Shown: positions 26,313-35,412, numbered from the stretch's first letter. The stretch: DNA of 64,000 nt from Magnetovibrio sp. (GCA_026196495.1 JAPHSY010000001.1:1-64000); one strand, 5' to 3'. The notes: generated by a model not told the origin, from the sequence alone. Numbers and translations are program-made.

Positions 26313-27860
26313 GTGCCACCCAGTCAGGAAATCAAACACCGTACATACGGAACGGTGATGTTGGCCTTTATTTGGACGGCATCAGTCGTGGGTTTGTTTG
26401 TGTGGAACAACCATCTGGCACAAAATCAAACCAATGAAATGGCGCGTCAGGATGCCATCAACGCGTTTAATAAGGACCAAGCGTTGCGCAGCTGGGCCAC
26501 CAGTCACGGCGGTGTGTATTTGGAGGTGCGCAAAAATGTCGAACCCAGTCCATACATGGAACATATTTTTGAACGGGATGTGATCACCGATTCCGGGCGT
26601 TTGCTGACGTTGGTGAATCCGGCTGCCATCGTCGGTCAAATCATGGATGAATATGCCGACCTTTACGGTGTTCAAGGACGATTGGTCAGTGCAACCCCCC
26701 TCAATCCCAGAAACGAAGCCGACACTTGGGAAGTTGAGGCCCTGGGGCGTTTGGAAACAGGATCGCCAGAGGTCACGGCCTTTACGCATATTGGCGACAA
26801 ATCTTATTATCGCCTGATCCGGCCCATGGTTGCGACCCAGGCCTGTTTAAAATGTCATGGATTTCAGGGCTATGAAGTTGGCGATGTCTTGGGCGGTGTT
26901 GGTGTCCAAGTGCCCATGGCAACCTATGAGGCACGCTTTGCAACCTTAACCAATGGCAACGCCTTATCCCACAGCCTCACCTGGATCTTAGGTTTTATCG
27001 GTTTGATGGCATGGCATGTTCGCGGTATTCGTGGTGTGCGTGCCCGTCAAGCGGCCCGCGATGAATTGACCGAGGCCTATAACAGTCTTGAGATTTTGGT
27101 CAAAGAACGCACTGAGCAACTCTATCAGGCCAAAAAGGGTGCTGAAGCGGCCAACACGGCGAAGTCCAAATTCTTGGCGTCTATGAGCCATGAATTGCGC
27201 ACCCCCTTAAATGCCATCATAGGCTTTAGCGATTTGATGCAATTAAATTTGGACGGCAATCTGACCAAGGAACAGCAAGATTATATTGCGGATATCCATT
27301 TTTCCGGGACCCATCTGCACAGTTTGATCAATGAAATCTTGGAACTGGCGAAAATTGAAAGTGGTGAAATCCGCGTTCACATTGACACCGTCAACGCACG
27401 TGATGTTTTGTCGCAAAGCATCAGTGCCAACACGCCCATGTTGGAGAAGAAAAACATTTCTTTGAAAAATGCGTGTGCGGATATGGATATTCCACTGTTG
27501 GCAACGGATGAAAATCGGTTACGCCAAATTTTCATCAATCTGATTTCCAATGCCATCAAATACAATGATCAAGATGGTGACGTGGTTATTGAAAGCCAGC
27601 CATCTGTTGAAAACATGTGGCGGTTTTCGATCACCAACACCGGACCCGGCATTCCCACAGAACGCCAAAACGAGATTTTTATGCCGTTCCACCGCCTGTC
27701 GGAAAACACCCATAAAATCGAAGGCAGCGGCATCGGCCTGACCATCGTGCATCAACTGGTGATGCGTTTGGGTGGGGATATTGAGTTTAGTTCGACACCC
27801 GGGGAAACCACCACGTTCTGGTTTGAACTGCCGATTGCTGAAGAAAATTATTCCGCATAA
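26313..27860 (+). CDS. Orphan sensor histidine kinase with DUF3365 (Tll0287-like) haem-motif domain
   Basis: A protein of 515 residues. A transmembrane helix at about 12-32 is followed by a DUF3365-type domain (about 40-205), which contains a c-type haem motif CLKCH at 178-182. A second helix lies at about 220-238, then a coiled coil (about 245-285), HisKA with phospho-acceptor His293 (MSHELRTPLNAIIGFSDLM) and a HATPase_c domain (NLISNAIKYN, TNTGPGI, GSGIGLTIV). A redox or gas signal is plausible (inference). The start is GTG at 26313 with AGGGAA upstream. No response regulator lies nearby. Confidence 0.9.
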   Translation: MPPSQEIKHRTYGTVMLAFIWTASVVGLFVWNNHLAQNQTNEMARQDAINAFNKDQALRSWATSHGGVYLEVRKNVEPSPYMEHIFERDVITDSGRLLTLVNPAAIVGQIMDEYADLYGVQGRLVSATPLNPRNEADTWEVEALGRLETGSPEVTAFTHIGDKSYYRLIRPMVATQACLKCHGFQGYEVGDVLGGVGVQVPMATYEARFATLTNGNALSHSLTWILGFIGLMAWHVRGIRGVRARQAARDELTEAYNSLEILVKERTEQLYQAKKGAEAANTAKSKFLASMSHELRTPLNAIIGFSDLMQLNLDGNLTKEQQDYIADIHFSGTHLHSLINEILELAKIESGEIRVHIDTVNARDVLSQSISANTPMLEKKNISLKNACADMDIPLLATDENRLRQIFINLISNAIKYNDQDGDVVIESQPSVENMWRFSITNTGPGIPTERQNEIFMPFHRLSENTHKIEGSGIGLTIVHQLVMRLGGDIEFSSTPGETTTFWFELPIAEENYSA

Positions 27861-27886
27861 ATCGCAGCCATGTTTACGTGCATGAC

Positions 27887-29359
27887 TTAGTTTGATGTCG
27901 CGGCCCAAGGGATTGGCGCAAAGGGTTGGCGCCATGTGGTCATCCACCACCGCCCGGTTTCCCGGCGCACTGTTGGTGTTGAAAACACATAGTTTACCAA
28001 CTGAGCGCGAATATATTTGGGTGGCCCGTGGGTTTTGAAGGTTTTAGCCACAGATGTGGGCAGTAAGTCGATGACGGGCTCTGATCCTTCCAGAATGCGT
28101 TCGACAAAACGCTGATAGAACATCATGAATTCAGGGCGGCCCATGGGTACAAACCACATCATCCAATCCAAGCGCGGCTGATGTGGCATGACCAACGTTG
28201 GCGGATTACTGGGGTTGCCCGGTTTGTATTTAAAGTCCAAAGGTGTCCAGGTGCGGCCATCTCGTGACCACTCGATCACCACTTCTAGGCGTTCGGCTTT
28301 CATGGTCGGGAAAACGTGATAGCGGTTGGACAGGCAAAACCGAGTGACGTGCTGTTCCAAGGTCTGGCTCCAGCCTTTGGCTTTTTGATCCGTGACCATC
28401 CAATAGACTTGGGCCGAACTGGTGGTGATGATCACGGCCGCAAAGCCGGCAAACACGGACCGTTCTATGTGTCCTGGTAAGGTCGGTTTGAACGGTATGT
28501 ATCTAAGCCAACGGTGCGGGAGAACGGATTTGAGGGCAGCATCATCAAATAAAAACAAACACAGCAATATGGTCAGCATATTGATGAAGTTGTGATTGCT
28601 GGTGGCCATAATGACAAGCTGTAGGCCGATGGTCAGGGCCGCGCCCCATTGACGGGCACGGCGCGGTGCCAAAAACAAAAACGGCACGGCGATTTCAATG
28701 ATCAGGACCAAAGCGGCCGCAATCATCAACACCACACTGGGCAATTGGTGGGCGTACCATGCGCCAACGTGGGGCAGGGGCTGGACTTGGAAATAAGCCA
28801 CCACGGCGCTCAGCCCCGACCACGCTGGATCACCACTGGTCAGTTTTGAAATCCCCGATAAAAACCGCAACCGAAACAGCAACCAACGCATCAACCACAC
28901 CACCAAGCGCGAGCCCCCGTTGGTGAGAAAGATGGACAAGAAACCGGCTTCCAACAACAGCGTGTCCCATTGAAAATTCATGAACAAGCTGGCCGCATGA
29001 TAGAGGCTCAGGTAGAATACATAGCAGACGATGAATCCAGTTCTTTGAAAAAAACCCAACAGGCACAGTACGGCAAAACCGCAGCCCAACCAGGCAACGG
29101 CTTCAAGTGCACCATCGGATGCCCAAATCCAAAATACACTGGGAAAAGCCGTAAACCGTTGCCAACCCAGGTGGGTTTCTAAATTGTGTTGATGCTCGAC
29201 CAGGGGCAAGATTCCCTGAGCCCCGGAAAGACCGACGATTTGTACGGCAATAGACGCAAAAGCGATGACATAAACCAATGCCAGTCCGCGTAAAAACAAG
29301 GCGATGACCAATTGATGGTCATCGGGCATGTCCCAAATCTGTGACCAGGTGCGTCCCAT
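27887..29359 (-). CDS. Lipase maturation factor-like membrane protein (LMF1 family)
   Basis: A protein of about 490 residues from the ATG at 29359; an in-frame TTG at 29392 is the longer alternative. Several membrane segments precede a C-terminal soluble domain. Family segments include FQWDTLLLEAGFLSIFL, WLLFRLRFLSGISKL and the C-terminal MPHQPRLDWMMWF. Animal LMF1 assists folding of lipoprotein lipases in the ER. The bacterial role is unknown, and no lipase gene lies nearby. It is divergent from the AmpG-like gene. Confidence 0.85.
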   Translation of the reverse strand: MGRTWSQIWDMPDDHQLVIALFLRGLALVYVIAFASIAVQIVGLSGAQGILPLVEHQHNLETHLGWQRFTAFPSVFWIWASDGALEAVAWLGCGFAVLCLLGFFQRTGFIVCYVFYLSLYHAASLFMNFQWDTLLLEAGFLSIFLTNGGSRLVVWLMRWLLFRLRFLSGISKLTSGDPAWSGLSAVVAYFQVQPLPHVGAWYAHQLPSVVLMIAAALVLIIEIAVPFLFLAPRRARQWGAALTIGLQLVIMATSNHNFINMLTILLCLFLFDDAALKSVLPHRWLRYIPFKPTLPGHIERSVFAGFAAVIITTSSAQVYWMVTDQKAKGWSQTLEQHVTRFCLSNRYHVFPTMKAERLEVVIEWSRDGRTWTPLDFKYKPGNPSNPPTLVMPHQPRLDWMMWFVPMGRPEFMMFYQRFVERILEGSEPVIDLLPTSVAKTFKTHGPPKYIRAQLVNYVFSTPTVRRETGRWWMTTWRQPFAPIPWAATSN

Positions 29360-29502
29360 ACTCCCCCCATACACCACGCGCGCATGTCCCAAGCTGAACC
29401 CTTCAAGTCGACCTCAACATTGTAAGCAAATTTGGGCCTTAACCCAATGGCAATGCTCAACGCGCACACTGTGGGCTAACGATTCGCCAACCGGGAACCC
29501 AG

Positions 29503-31011
29503 ATGTCCGACTTACTTCACGAAAAACCGCACCGCAGTTGGTCCGAAAGTGCACGCCTGTTCGTGTCGCCCAAAGTTTTGGCGCTGCTGTTTTTGGGTTT
29601 TTCGGCGGGTGTGCCGATTTTGTTAGTGTTCTCAACGCTGAGCGTATGGCTGCGCGAGGCTGGTGTTGAGCGCGCCGCCATTGGCTTTTTCAGTTGGGCG
29701 GCGTTGGGCTACGGGTTCAAATTTGTATGGGCACCCTTGATTGATAAGCTGCCGGTCCCGGTGTTGTCGCATATCTTAGGTCAGCGGCGATCTTGGTTGT
29801 TGGTGGCGCAAGGCCTGATCCTGATTGCCTTGGCCTTTATGGCGTTAACGGATCCGGTTCAAAATCTGACGGCGATGGCGGTGGCTGCGGTGATGTTGGG
29901 TTTTTCCAGTGCCACCCAGGATATCGTCGTTGACGCCTACCGGATTGAGGCTGCCGAAGAAGACCTACAGGGGTTGATGAGTGCGGCCTACATTGCTGGG
30001 TATCGCCTTGGCATGTTGGTGGCGGGTGCGGGCGCGTTAGAGTTGGCCGGGATTTTGGATGTGGTGGAAGGCTACGACTATAGTGCTTGGCGCACCACGT
30101 ACTTGGCTATGGTGGGGGTTATGGGTGTGGGCATTGCAACCACCTTTGTCATTTCAGAACCTGAACGCCCGACGACACCATCTGATGAGCTGAACAGTAC
30201 ATCGGATTACATTCGGTTTGTGGCCCTGTTTGCGTTCAGTGCGGCGGCGTTTGTTGGTGGTTTTATTTTCTGGGGTGCAAATGATCTGCCCAGTGAAGGG
30301 TTCTTCTGGCAGGCATGGCGCCTCATTGCGGCGGTGGCCTTTGCCATTGCGGTAGGACGTGCCTTGGTCAAGGCGGGCTTGATTTCCCAAAACCTTGCTC
30401 ATGAAACTTACGTTGCCCCTTTTGCCGATTTTTTTAAACGCTATGGCAAAATTGCACTGTTGATCTTGGCGTTGATTGCAACATTTCGCATTTCGGATGT
30501 GGTTATGGGGGTTATGGCCAATGTGTTTTACGTCGATTTGGGCTTTGAGAAACAAGAAATCGGCCGCATCACCAAAGGCTTCGGCTTGATTGCAACAATT
30601 GTTGGTGGGTTTATGGGTGGGCTGCTGACGGCTCGCTATGGGGTGATGAAGACCTTGTTTTTGGGCGGTATCTTGGTGGCCGTCACCAATGCTTTGTTTG
30701 CTTTGCTGGCGGGGATGGGGCCGGATATTCGCATGCTGGCGGCTGTGATTGCTGCGGATAACCTCTCTGGTGGGATTGCTTCGGCGGCATTTGTGGCCTA
30801 TTTGTCGGGACTTACGTCCAAGGGCTTTACCGCAACGCAATATGCGTTGTTCAGCTCGATGATGCTGTTGTTGCCCAAACTGATTGCCGGATATTCGGGT
30901 TTGATGGTTGAGGCGCTGGGCTATGCCACATTCTTCATTGGGGCCGCTTGTATAGGGGTGATACCGCTCATCCTGATCCTATTTGTCGCCCGCCTAACCC
31001 CAAAACCCTAA
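29503..31011 (+). CDS. ampG: AmpG-like MFS transporter (muropeptide permease family)
   Basis: A protein of 502 residues with about twelve to fourteen membrane segments. The N-terminal LFLGFSAGVPILLVFSTLSV and GYGFKFVWAPLIDKL, and the ATQDIVVDAYRIE motif, are characteristic of AmpG, which imports anhydro-muropeptides for cell-wall recycling. Other family members carry other substrates, so the assignment is by family. Cell-wall turnover genes occur elsewhere in the window (ddpX, murJ, a Bax-like enzyme). Confidence 0.83.
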   Translation: MSDLLHEKPHRSWSESARLFVSPKVLALLFLGFSAGVPILLVFSTLSVWLREAGVERAAIGFFSWAALGYGFKFVWAPLIDKLPVPVLSHILGQRRSWLLVAQGLILIALAFMALTDPVQNLTAMAVAAVMLGFSSATQDIVVDAYRIEAAEEDLQGLMSAAYIAGYRLGMLVAGAGALELAGILDVVEGYDYSAWRTTYLAMVGVMGVGIATTFVISEPERPTTPSDELNSTSDYIRFVALFAFSAAAFVGGFIFWGANDLPSEGFFWQAWRLIAAVAFAIAVGRALVKAGLISQNLAHETYVAPFADFFKRYGKIALLILALIATFRISDVVMGVMANVFYVDLGFEKQEIGRITKGFGLIATIVGGFMGGLLTARYGVMKTLFLGGILVAVTNALFALLAGMGPDIRMLAAVIAADNLSGGIASAAFVAYLSGLTSKGFTATQYALFSSMMLLLPKLIAGYSGLMVEALGYATFFIGAACIGVIPLILILFVARLTPKP

Positions 31012-31038
31012 ATAAAAGTTGGGAATTATTTTATTTCA

Positions 31039-31128
31039 CACCATTTGATGGTGGGAATGGACTTGAAAATTGTGGACGTCCTGCACAATCCGTGGCATAC
31101 ACCCGTTGTGCAGCGCAACATAGCGCTG
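31039..31128. repeat. Three inverted repeats ahead of ppa
   Basis: CACCAT/ATGGTG (31039-31053), CTGCACAA (31081-31088) with TTGTGCAG (31106-31113), and CAGCGC/GCGCTG (31111-31128). The middle one is a perfect 8-base dyad with 17 bases between arms, a size compatible with a dimeric regulator site. It overlaps the third by three bases. No regulator is identifiable. Confidence 0.45.
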
Positions 31129-31170
31129 TTCACCCCGAATTTATGACAACAAAAAACAGAGCGGCTTAAA

Positions 31171-31701
31171 ATGGATATTACCAAGCTTTCAATCGGCGAA
31201 GATGCCCCCAACTCCTTCAACGTCATCATCGAGGTCCCCATGGGTGGCAACCCGGTGAAGTACGAACTGGACAAGGATTCAGGCGCTATGTTTGTCGATC
31301 GCTTCTTACATACCGCTATGCACTATCCGTGTAACTACGGCTTCATCCCGCACACTTTATCCGATGACGGTGACCCGGTTGATGCCGCCGTTTTGGGCCA
31401 ACACGTTGTGGCTCCGGGCTCTGTCATTCCGTCCCGTCCTATCGGTGTATTGTTGATGGAAGACGAAAGCGGCGTAGACGAAAAAGTGCTCTGCGTTCCC
31501 GATCACAGCCTGCATCCGTACTACGAAGAAGTTGAAAGCTACAAAGACATACGTCCGATTTTGGTTGACCAAATCGCTCACTTCTTCACCCACTACAAAG
31601 ATCTGGAAGATGGCAAATGGGTTAAAGTGACCGGTTGGGAAGGCCCAGAACGCGCCAAAGAACTGATCCAAGAAGGTATCGAACGCGCCAAAAACAAATA
31701 A
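31171..31701 (+). CDS. ppa: Inorganic pyrophosphatase (family I)
   Basis: A protein of 176 residues, as in E. coli. Ppa hydrolyses pyrophosphate and drives biosynthesis. The active-site signature D-[SGDN]-D-[PE] appears as DDGDPVDAAV, and the N-terminal VIIEVPMGGNPVKYELDK is typical. It is followed by a strong terminator. The 159-base upstream gap contains three inverted repeats. Confidence 0.98.
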   Translation: MDITKLSIGEDAPNSFNVIIEVPMGGNPVKYELDKDSGAMFVDRFLHTAMHYPCNYGFIPHTLSDDGDPVDAAVLGQHVVAPGSVIPSRPIGVLLMEDESGVDEKVLCVPDHSLHPYYEEVESYKDIRPILVDQIAHFFTHYKDLEDGKWVKVTGWEGPERAKELIQEGIERAKNK

Positions 31702-31731
31702 CCACCGGCGTTCATACTTAACTCTTAAAAG

Positions 31732-31759
31732 GGCGGCTCCACATTGGGGCCGCCTTTTT
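31732..31759 (+). terminator. Rho-independent terminator of ppa
   Basis: GGCGGC at 31732-31737 and GCCGCC at 31749-31754, then five T residues at 31755-31759. The next gene's ATG is only 15 bases beyond the T-tract. Confidence 0.88.
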
Positions 31760-31773
31760 GCTACACTGTTGAT

Positions 31774-32301
31774 ATGTTTGAACCGGTCCACCAACGCATT
31801 GAAGTCATCACAGCTGACATCACCACGCTCAAGGTTGATGCCATTGTTAATGCCGCCAACGCATCCTTGCTGGGTGGGGGTGGTGTGGATGGGGCCATTC
31901 ATCGTGCCGCCGGACCAAAGCTGTTGAATGAGTGCAAAACATTGGGCGGATGTGAAACCGGGGATGCAAAAATTACATCCGGGTATGACTTGCCTACTTT
32001 ACACGTGATCCATACGGTTGGCCCGGTTTGGCACGGGGGTGATGCGGGTGAAGATGCGGCCTTGGCATCGTGCTATCGCCGCAGCCTGGAAATGGCGCAT
32101 GGTATTGGTTCGATAAGTATCGCCTTTCCGGCGATATCAACGGGTGTCTATGCCTTTCCGCCTGAACGGGCTGCCCGTATTGCAGTGGAAAGTGTCGCGG
32201 ACTTCTTGGTATCTCATGAAACGCCCAGACGTGTGGTGCTGTGTTGCTTTGATGATGTGAGTGCACATTTGCACATTCAAGCCTTGGCAGAGCTTTCTTA
32301 G
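31774..32301 (+). CDS. Macro-domain ADP-ribose hydrolase (YmdB-like)
   Basis: A protein of 175 residues from the ATG at 31774. It consists of one macro domain with the ADP-ribose-binding motifs [20 protein letters not shown] and [12 protein letters not shown] intact. Family members hydrolyse O-acetyl-ADP-ribose or mono-ADP-ribosyl protein links. The ATG lies directly behind the ppa terminator with no ribosome-binding site. TACACT at 31762-31767 could be a -10 element giving a leaderless message (inference). Confidence 0.94.
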   Translation: MFEPVHQRIEVITADITTLKVDAIVNAANASLLGGGGVDGAIHRAAGPKLLNECKTLGGCETGDAKITSGYDLPTLHVIHTVGPVWHGGDAGEDAALASCYRRSLEMAHGIGSISIAFPAISTGVYAFPPERAARIAVESVADFLVSHETPRRVVLCCFDDVSAHLHIQALAELS

Positions 32302-32340
32302 ACTTGATAGACTGCAACTTCCCAATCAGGAGGTTCTTAG

Positions 32341-33297
32341 ATGTCATCGGTTTCATTTCGCCGTTTTGTTCTCGCGACCACGCTTTTGGCCCTGCCGTTG
32401 AGTGCTATGCCCAACAGTGTAGAGGCGCAAAACCGTTACAATTCGTGGTCGCCACCGGGCAGCTCAACGGCGGTACCGACATCTCAGAGCACCGACAATT
32501 TGCTCAAAGACCTCAAAGCTCTTGTTGATGATGCGGAAAAGGCACGCGCTGCAGACCGTATGTTTTTGCGCGACTTGCGTGATTTGATGGCGCGCTACGA
32601 ACTACCCTGGACCAAGCGCGCTTTGTTTGATGACTTCGTTGATGGCGATTTCACCAAGAATCCCAGCTGGAAAGCGGTCAGTGGGGAATATTGGGTGGAA
32701 CAAGGCTATGGGCTACGTTCCAAGCCTTCGGCAGGCGGAGCCTCAACTGCATCAAGCTCCAATGGCAAGTTGAGCAAAGAAGAATTGGCGATCTCAATTC
32801 TGGGAGCGGTGCTGCAAGGTGCCAATAAGAAAAACGGATCTTCCACCACCACCCAGAAGACATCCCCCGCTGCACCTGCCGTGCTCAGCACCCAGGCAAC
32901 CATTTCCAATGCCTTTGCCTTAAACACCGAATTTTCGTCGTGGAAGGGTGAAGGTTCTTATGCCTTTGCTGTTACTCAGGGGGCGTCCAGTGCAGGTTAT
33001 CGTCTGGTCTATACCCCCAAACAAGAAGGCCGCAGTGCATTGGTGGAATTGGTGCGTGTAACATCGCGCGGTGAAGGTGTGATTTCCAGCCACTCCATCG
33101 ACAGTCTCGAAGATCAAAAGACCCATAATTTCAACTGGACCCGTGACAAGCTTGGCAACATGGTGGTGAAGTTGGACGGCAAAAGTGTCCTTAATACCCG
33201 TGACAGTGCATTCCGCGATCCGTTCGATGGCGCCGCCCTTGTCAACGTTGGTGCAGATGTTATCGTCAAATCCATAGAAGTCCTTGTTACACCCTGA
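32341..33297 (+). CDS. Secreted protein of unknown function with beta-sandwich-like C-terminus
   Basis: A protein of 318 residues with a signal peptide (cleavage near VEA|QN at 29/30). Residues about 50-90 are helical and charged. Residues about 95-125 (DDFVDGDFTKNPSWKAVSGEYWV) and 190-318 together resemble the concanavalin-like sandwich domains of DUF1080-type and LamG-type proteins. They are separated by a Ser/Thr/Ala-rich insert of about 60 residues. No catalytic residues can be named. The start has an excellent site, AGGAGG with a 7-base spacer. Confidence 0.7.
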   Translation: MSSVSFRRFVLATTLLALPLSAMPNSVEAQNRYNSWSPPGSSTAVPTSQSTDNLLKDLKALVDDAEKARAADRMFLRDLRDLMARYELPWTKRALFDDFVDGDFTKNPSWKAVSGEYWVEQGYGLRSKPSAGGASTASSSNGKLSKEELAISILGAVLQGANKKNGSSTTTQKTSPAAPAVLSTQATISNAFALNTEFSSWKGEGSYAFAVTQGASSAGYRLVYTPKQEGRSALVELVRVTSRGEGVISSHSIDSLEDQKTHNFNWTRDKLGNMVVKLDGKSVLNTRDSAFRDPFDGAALVNVGADVIVKSIEVLVTP

Positions 33298-33373
33298 CAA
33301 AACATAGTGTGCATAATAAATTTATAATGTGTCACTGTATTAGTAATATTGCGGTATCCAGAGTGAGCCATAG

Positions 33374-33574
33374 ATGCTGAATATTTTGTTCCTATTTAAA
33401 AAGTCTGCAACGGCTGTGGTTGTGCTGTGGATTTTATATTTGTTGCTCACTCTGGAAATTTTGGGGCCAGAGTTTAACCAGTTGCTGGTTGCACAATTGT
33501 TTATCTTGATTTTTTTTGTGTTGATCGAAACGTATGGCTTTATCAAAGCGTGGAATAAGCAAAAGTCAAAATAA
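33374..33574 (+). CDS. Small two-helix membrane protein
   Basis: A frame of 66 residues with two hydrophobic stretches (about 12-30 and 38-56) and a basic C-terminus (KAWNKQKSK). No strong ribosome-binding site is visible, so translation is not certain. No family is recognised. It faces the pit gene, whose terminator lies directly after its stop. Confidence 0.5.
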   Translation: MLNILFLFKKSATAVVVLWILYLLLTLEILGPEFNQLLVAQLFILIFFVLIETYGFIKAWNKQKSK

Positions 33575-33602
33575 AAGGGACACAGTATATTTACTGTATC
33601 CC
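33566..33602 (-). terminator. Terminator of pit
   Basis: On the minus strand a stem of 11 pairs with one mismatch (arms 33592-33602 and 33577-33587, loop 4) is followed by a T-rich tract at 33566-33576. It lies 30 bases after the pit stop. Confidence 0.7.
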
Positions 33603-33631
33603 ATAATTGTTTCTAAATACGGCTATAGCCT

Positions 33632-35218
33632 TTAAGGCTGAACACCCGCAATTTTCATTATCAGATACAAGGCAGCAGCCAACCCGGCGGCAAGCGGTAC
33701 GGTGATGATCCATGCTGCGGCGATGGTCCAAGCGTGTTGACGACGGACCAGTTTGCGCTTGACTGCTTTCTCACGGGCCTTGGTGTCGTCGTCTTCATTT
33801 TGGCTATGTTCCTGCTTGGCCACACCAGGGATGTGGGCTAACTCAGGCGCCATTTGTTCAACTTTGTGGGCGACCTCAACCACACTTTCTTCGACGGCGG
33901 CAATGGGGGTTAGACTGTGTCTACGGATTTCGCGCCGCGCCAAGGTTTCGCGTAAGAAGCCGACCCCGAACACACCACCCACCGCGATATGGGTGGAGCT
34001 TACCGGCAGGCCCAAAGCAGAAGCAATGATCACGGTGATGGCGGCGGACAAGGCTACGCAGAATGCACGCACGGGGTTAAGTTTGGTAATTTCTTGACCA
34101 ACGGTTTTGATCAGCTTTGGCCCAAACAGCATCAGGCCAATGGAAATACCGATGGCACCAACCAACATGACCCACAGCGGAATACCTGCTTTTGTGACGA
34201 TTTCACCGCTGTCAGATGCAGACACGATGGCGGCCAATGGACCAACTGCGTTGGCGACGTCATTGGCGCCGTGGGCAAAAGACAAAAGTGCTGCGGAAAT
34301 GATCAGCGGGATGATGAATAGGGCGTTAACCGATTTGCGACGGTTTTCCAGATTTTTAGCAACGGACCGGACGCGCAGACGGGTGAGGTACCAGGCAACC
34401 CCATAAACCGCGATGCCGGCGATAATGATTTCGGTCCAGCTCGATTTGTAGAGTTTTTTGAGGCCTTTGTTCATCAAATACATGGTGAACGCACCCGCCA
34501 TGATCGCGACCACCACGGGAACCCACCGCTTGGCAGCTTTGATCTTGTCGGTTTTATAGAGAACGTTGACCTTTAAGAAATACAAGAACGCAGCGGCAAT
34601 GATCCCCCCCAACATTGGTGAAATCACCCAACTGGCCGCAATCTTGGTCATGGTTGGCCAATTGACGGCACCAAATCCGGTGGCTGCGATACCTGCACCC
34701 ATCACCCCACCGACGATGGAGTGCGTGGTGGAAACGGGCGCACCGACATAGGTCGCTAAATTTAGCCACAAGGCCGCAGCCAAAAGGGCAGCCATCATTG
34801 TCGTCATAAAGGTTGCGGCGTCGGGCATCAGGCTGGGATCGATGATGCCTTTTTTGATGGTTGAAACCACTTCACCACCTGCAACCAAGGCCCCCGCGGA
34901 TTCAAAAATGGCCGCAATCAAAATTGCACCGGTCAAGGTTAGGGCCTTTGATCCCACCGCAGGACCAACGTTGTTGGCGACATCATTGGCACCAATGTTC
35001 ATGGCCATGTAGCCACCGATTATGGCTGCCGCAACGACGAAGGGGCTAAAGTTCATGCCTTGGGATGAAGCAAAAATCCACACCGCCATCAGAAACAAAA
35101 CCGCAAGACCGATGCGTGCCGTCGACTGACTTTGCAGTTGCGCAGCGGCCTCAACCTTGGTGATCTTCTTCAGATCTTTATCGAGGGTGGTTTTGGGAGG
35201 GGTGGGCGTTTCAGCCAT
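33632..35218 (-). CDS. pit: PiT-family inorganic phosphate transporter
   Basis: A protein of 528 residues with the two inverted PHO4 repeats. The first contains GANDVANNVGPAVGSKALT with APVSTTHSIVGGVMGAGI, and the second GANDVANAVGPLA with LPVSSTHIAVGGVFGVGF. It carries phosphate, or metal-phosphate, with cations across the inner membrane. It has a long cytoplasmic loop of about 80 residues near the C-terminus. The DUF47/PhoU-like partner often found with pit is absent. A Pho-box-like site lies 64 bases upstream of the start. Confidence 0.94.
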   Translation of the reverse strand: MAETPTPPKTTLDKDLKKITKVEAAAQLQSQSTARIGLAVLFLMAVWIFASSQGMNFSPFVVAAAIIGGYMAMNIGANDVANNVGPAVGSKALTLTGAILIAAIFESAGALVAGGEVVSTIKKGIIDPSLMPDAATFMTTMMAALLAAALWLNLATYVGAPVSTTHSIVGGVMGAGIAATGFGAVNWPTMTKIAASWVISPMLGGIIAAAFLYFLKVNVLYKTDKIKAAKRWVPVVVAIMAGAFTMYLMNKGLKKLYKSSWTEIIIAGIAVYGVAWYLTRLRVRSVAKNLENRRKSVNALFIIPLIISAALLSFAHGANDVANAVGPLAAIVSASDSGEIVTKAGIPLWVMLVGAIGISIGLMLFGPKLIKTVGQEITKLNPVRAFCVALSAAITVIIASALGLPVSSTHIAVGGVFGVGFLRETLARREIRRHSLTPIAAVEESVVEVAHKVEQMAPELAHIPGVAKQEHSQNEDDDTKAREKAVKRKLVRRQHAWTIAAAWIITVPLAAGLAAALYLIMKIAGVQP

Positions 35219-35281
35219 AACATCGGTTCCTAAAAGGGGTCAAGATTTCATGACCAGAACTGCGTAAAAAACGGCTGATTT

Positions 35282-35299
35282 GTAACAGATATATGACAA
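35282..35299 (-). promoter_or_regulatory. Pho-box-like site upstream of pit
   Basis: Read on the minus strand: TTGTCAT (35299-35293), ATAT (35292-35289), CTGTTAC (35288-35282). This is the PhoB arrangement of two CTGTCAT-like repeats with an AT-rich 4-base spacer. The first repeat has one mismatch. The second differs at one position from the CTGTCAC variant. Confidence 0.55.
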
Positions 35300-35412
35300 T
35301 TCGACCACCCTTCAATTTTTGCGGGCATATTGCATAACACTATGACAAAAAAGGCTAATTCGATCAGAGAGATAGCCAATTTTAAATCTATAGCATGCAA
35401 TTCAAATCCAGA

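Noticed and set aside
30154-30840. Open frame of 228 codons opposite the AmpG-like gene
   Set aside because: The composition is His/Gln/Arg-rich, as expected from antisense of a membrane protein, with no recognisable domain.
33577-33602. The inverted repeat as a terminator of the small plus-strand membrane gene
   Set aside because: There is no T-tract on the plus strand; the T-rich tract lies on the minus side, so it is assigned to pit.
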